Positions 6,745-8,041 of a stretch of 8,041 nt of DNA are shown one piece after another; the stretch's first letter is position 1, and each line of letters opens with the position of its first letter. The translations under genes were made by a program, and so were the position numbers. Source of the DNA: Bradyrhizobiaceae bacterium (GTDB lineage: Bacteria; Pseudomonadota; Alphaproteobacteria; Rhizobiales; Hyphomicrobiaceae); assembly GCA_947475855.1 (NCBI GenBank), contig CANJPN010000273.1, positions 1 through 8,041 of the forward strand, read 5' to 3'. The notes beneath the pieces were generated by a model, which was not told the origin of the DNA, did not search any database, and worked only from the letters and a program-made list of their open reading frames with translations.

Positions 6745-6761
6745 TGCGGGACAATGGTGCC
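6745..6761. promoter_or_regulatory. Possible NtrC-binding dyad
   Basis: The plus strand reads TGCGGGACAATGGTGCC. Compared with the commonly quoted NtrC pattern TGCACCA-N3-TGGTGCA, the right half matches 6 of 7 positions and the left half 4 of 7. Its centre is about 92 bp upstream of the start predicted from the sigma-54 element, a usual distance for an enhancer-type site. Only one such site is seen, and NtrC sites often occur in pairs, so this is tentative. Confidence 0.35.
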
Positions 6762-6832
6762 CAAGCCCAATTTTCTTGCAGCGTTTTGCTGCTGCCAATT
6801 TTTTGTGCGCCGCAATATGCGATGTACCCACT

Positions 6833-8041
6833 TCAGGCAGAAGCCTGCTTCCGAGCCTTATTTATCAGCGCTACGATTCGCTCAGGGCTGACGGGGTGCT
6901 CGTTGATGCGGATGCCGAAGGGGGACAGCGCGTTCTCGATGCCGGAGATGATGCACGCCGCGGCGGGGATAGTGCCGCCTTCGCCTGCGCCCTTCACGCC
7001 GATGGGGTTCACGGGCGAGGGCGATTCGACGTGATGGATTTCCACGCCAGGGCTCTCGCACGCTCCCGACAACAGATACTCGCCGTAGTTCACGGACAGC
7101 GGTGTGCCCGCGTCGTCGAACACCATCCGCTCGTATAGCGCGTTGCCAATACCGTGCACGACGCCCCCCTGGATCTGGCCATCGACGAGGCGCGGATTGA
7201 TCAAACGGCCGCAATCATGGGCCACGACGTAGCGCAGCACCTTCACCTCGCCGGTTTCGATATCGACTTCGACCTCGCAGATATTGGTGCCGTTGGCAAA
7301 GGCCAGCCCCTTGAATTCGGCATAGGCGGTGGCCGAGAGATCTGGCGTTACGCCGCCTGGCATTGGCGCACCGAACGCGCCGTCATGCCGCTGCGCGACC
7401 GCTGCCAGCGAGACCTTCGTTTGTGGCTCGCCGACGACGCGAACCTCTCCGTCCTCAAGCTCGAGGAACTTGTTACCGGAGCCGAGCATGCCGGCCGCGG
7501 TGGTGAAGATCTTTTCGCGCAAGACTTCGGCTGCGTTGTGGACGGCCGAGCCCGCCATGACGGCTGTGCGGCTGCCAATCGCGCCCATGCCGAGCGGGAA
7601 CTTGTCGGTATCCTGCAGCTCGACAGTGACATTTTCGATGACAACGGCCAGCGCGTCGGCGGTGATCTGCGCCAGGATCGTGCGGGTGCCCTGGCCTTGA
7701 ACGGCCGCGCCGGAGGAAACGATCACCTTTCCGTTGATATCGACACGGATCGTGGCGCCTTCATAGGGGCCTACGCCCGTGTCCTCGACGCAGCTCGACA
7801 GGCCGAGCCCCAGATAACGGCCGCGCACTAGGGCTGCGGCCTGACGCTCGCGGAAGCCCTGCGTCTGGCTCAACGCGAGATCGAGGCAGCCGGCGTAGTC
7901 GCCACTGTCGTAGGCTATCGGCGTCTTGCCATCGCGGCCCTTGAGGCCCGTCGTATAGGGCATCTGGGCCGCGGTGACGAAACTGCGGCGACGCACTTCG
8001 GCAGGATCCAGCCGCATCTCGTGAGCGATTTTATCGGCCAG
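6833..8041 (-). CDS. Molybdopterin-binding (large) subunit of a xanthine dehydrogenase / CO dehydrogenase-like enzyme, C-terminal part
   Basis: The frame is open from the window edge at 8041 to a stop at 6833-6835, giving 402 residues of the C-terminal half; the N-terminus is outside. The translation enters in frame with LADKIAHEMRLDPAEVRRR, so the ATG at 8017 is internal and not a start. Family features include the molybdopterin-contacting AAVQGQGTRTILAQI segment at fragment residues about 112-126. The MGAIGSRTAVMAG segment is also present, as is VKGAGEGG, whose glutamate (fragment residue 354) matches the catalytic base of the molybdenum hydroxylase family. Such subunits work with FAD and [2Fe-2S] partners to hydroxylate or oxidise N-heterocycles, aldehydes or CO. 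The substrate cannot be told here, because the motif that defines true CO dehydrogenase lies upstream of the window. It points the same way as the nrt operon, but a 226-bp promoter-bearing spacer separates them, so it is likely a separate unit. Confidence 0.9.
   Translation of the reverse strand: MADKIAHEMRLDPAEVRRRSFVTAAQMPYTTGLKGRDGKTPIAYDSGDYAGCLDLALSQTQGFRERQAAALVRGRYLGLGLSSCVEDTGVGPYEGATIRVDINGKVIVSSGAAVQGQGTRTILAQITADALAVVIENVTVELQDTDKFPLGMGAIGSRTAVMAGSAVHNAAEVLREKIFTTAAGMLGSGNKFLELEDGEVRVVGEPQTKVSLAAVAQRHDGAFGAPMPGGVTPDLSATAYAEFKGLAFANGTNICEVEVDIETGEVKVLRYVVAHDCGRLINPRLVDGQIQGGVVHGIGNALYERMVFDDAGTPLSVNYGEYLLSGACESPGVEIHHVESPSPVNPIGVKGAGEGGTIPAAACIISGIENALSPFGIRINEHPVSPERIVALINKARKQASA

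Noticed and set aside
6778..6804. Plus-strand hairpin GCAGC-GTTTT-GCTGC followed by a T run, as a terminator
   Set aside because: The stem is only 5 bp, six bases separate it from the T run, and no plus-strand gene precedes it. On the minus strand, where it would serve the upstream gene, the run lies on the wrong side.
7154..7831. Plus-strand open frame (225 codons) opposite the molybdenum hydroxylase gene
   Set aside because: It is antisense shadow of a well-supported gene, with no motif or credible start context.
6833..8017. ATG at 8017 as the start of the molybdenum hydroxylase gene
   Set aside because: The frame stays open to the window edge, and the residues before it (LADKIAHE) continue the family sequence, so the methionine is internal.

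Overview
The window looks like the chromosome of a GC-rich alphaproteobacterium, probably of the Hyphomicrobiales/Rhizobiales group. I judge this from base composition and from the style of NirB, NirD and NrtA (for example the GNGMAPGRALE start of NirB); it is recognition from memory, not a search. All supported genes lie on the minus strand, so the biological reading order runs from high to low coordinates.

From 8041 to 6833 is the C-terminal half of a molybdenum hydroxylase large subunit (xanthine dehydrogenase / CO dehydrogenase-like family), cut by the window edge. A 226-bp, relatively AT-rich spacer (6607-6832) follows. It holds a strong sigma-54 (-24/-12) promoter candidate, a weaker NtrC-like dyad about 90 bp upstream of the predicted start, and a large imperfect inverted repeat just before the first gene.

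From 6606 down to the low end is an assimilatory nitrate/nitrite operon in the order nrtA - nrtB - nrtD - nirB - nirD - nasA. NrtA is a Tat-exported periplasmic nitrate-binding protein, NrtB the permease and NrtD the ATPase of an ABC importer. NasA would reduce nitrate to nitrite in the cytoplasm, and NirB (siroheme, FAD) with NirD (Rieske) would reduce nitrite to ammonium with NADH. Spacing is tight (37, 11 and 49 bp, then two 4-bp overlaps), which supports one transcript. The promoter type suggests nitrogen control through NtrC.

The last gene, nasA, is broken. Its reading frame is convincing for about 138 codons (559 to about 146), then homology stops abruptly and a stop codon follows at 86-88. 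The remaining roughly 140 bases at the low-coordinate end do not look like nasA. They could be the end of an inserted element, a rearrangement, or an assembly junction. Otherwise this is an ordinary nitrogen-assimilation locus; I do not see a new type of system. The points most worth checking are the nasA junction and the structured leader of nrtA.
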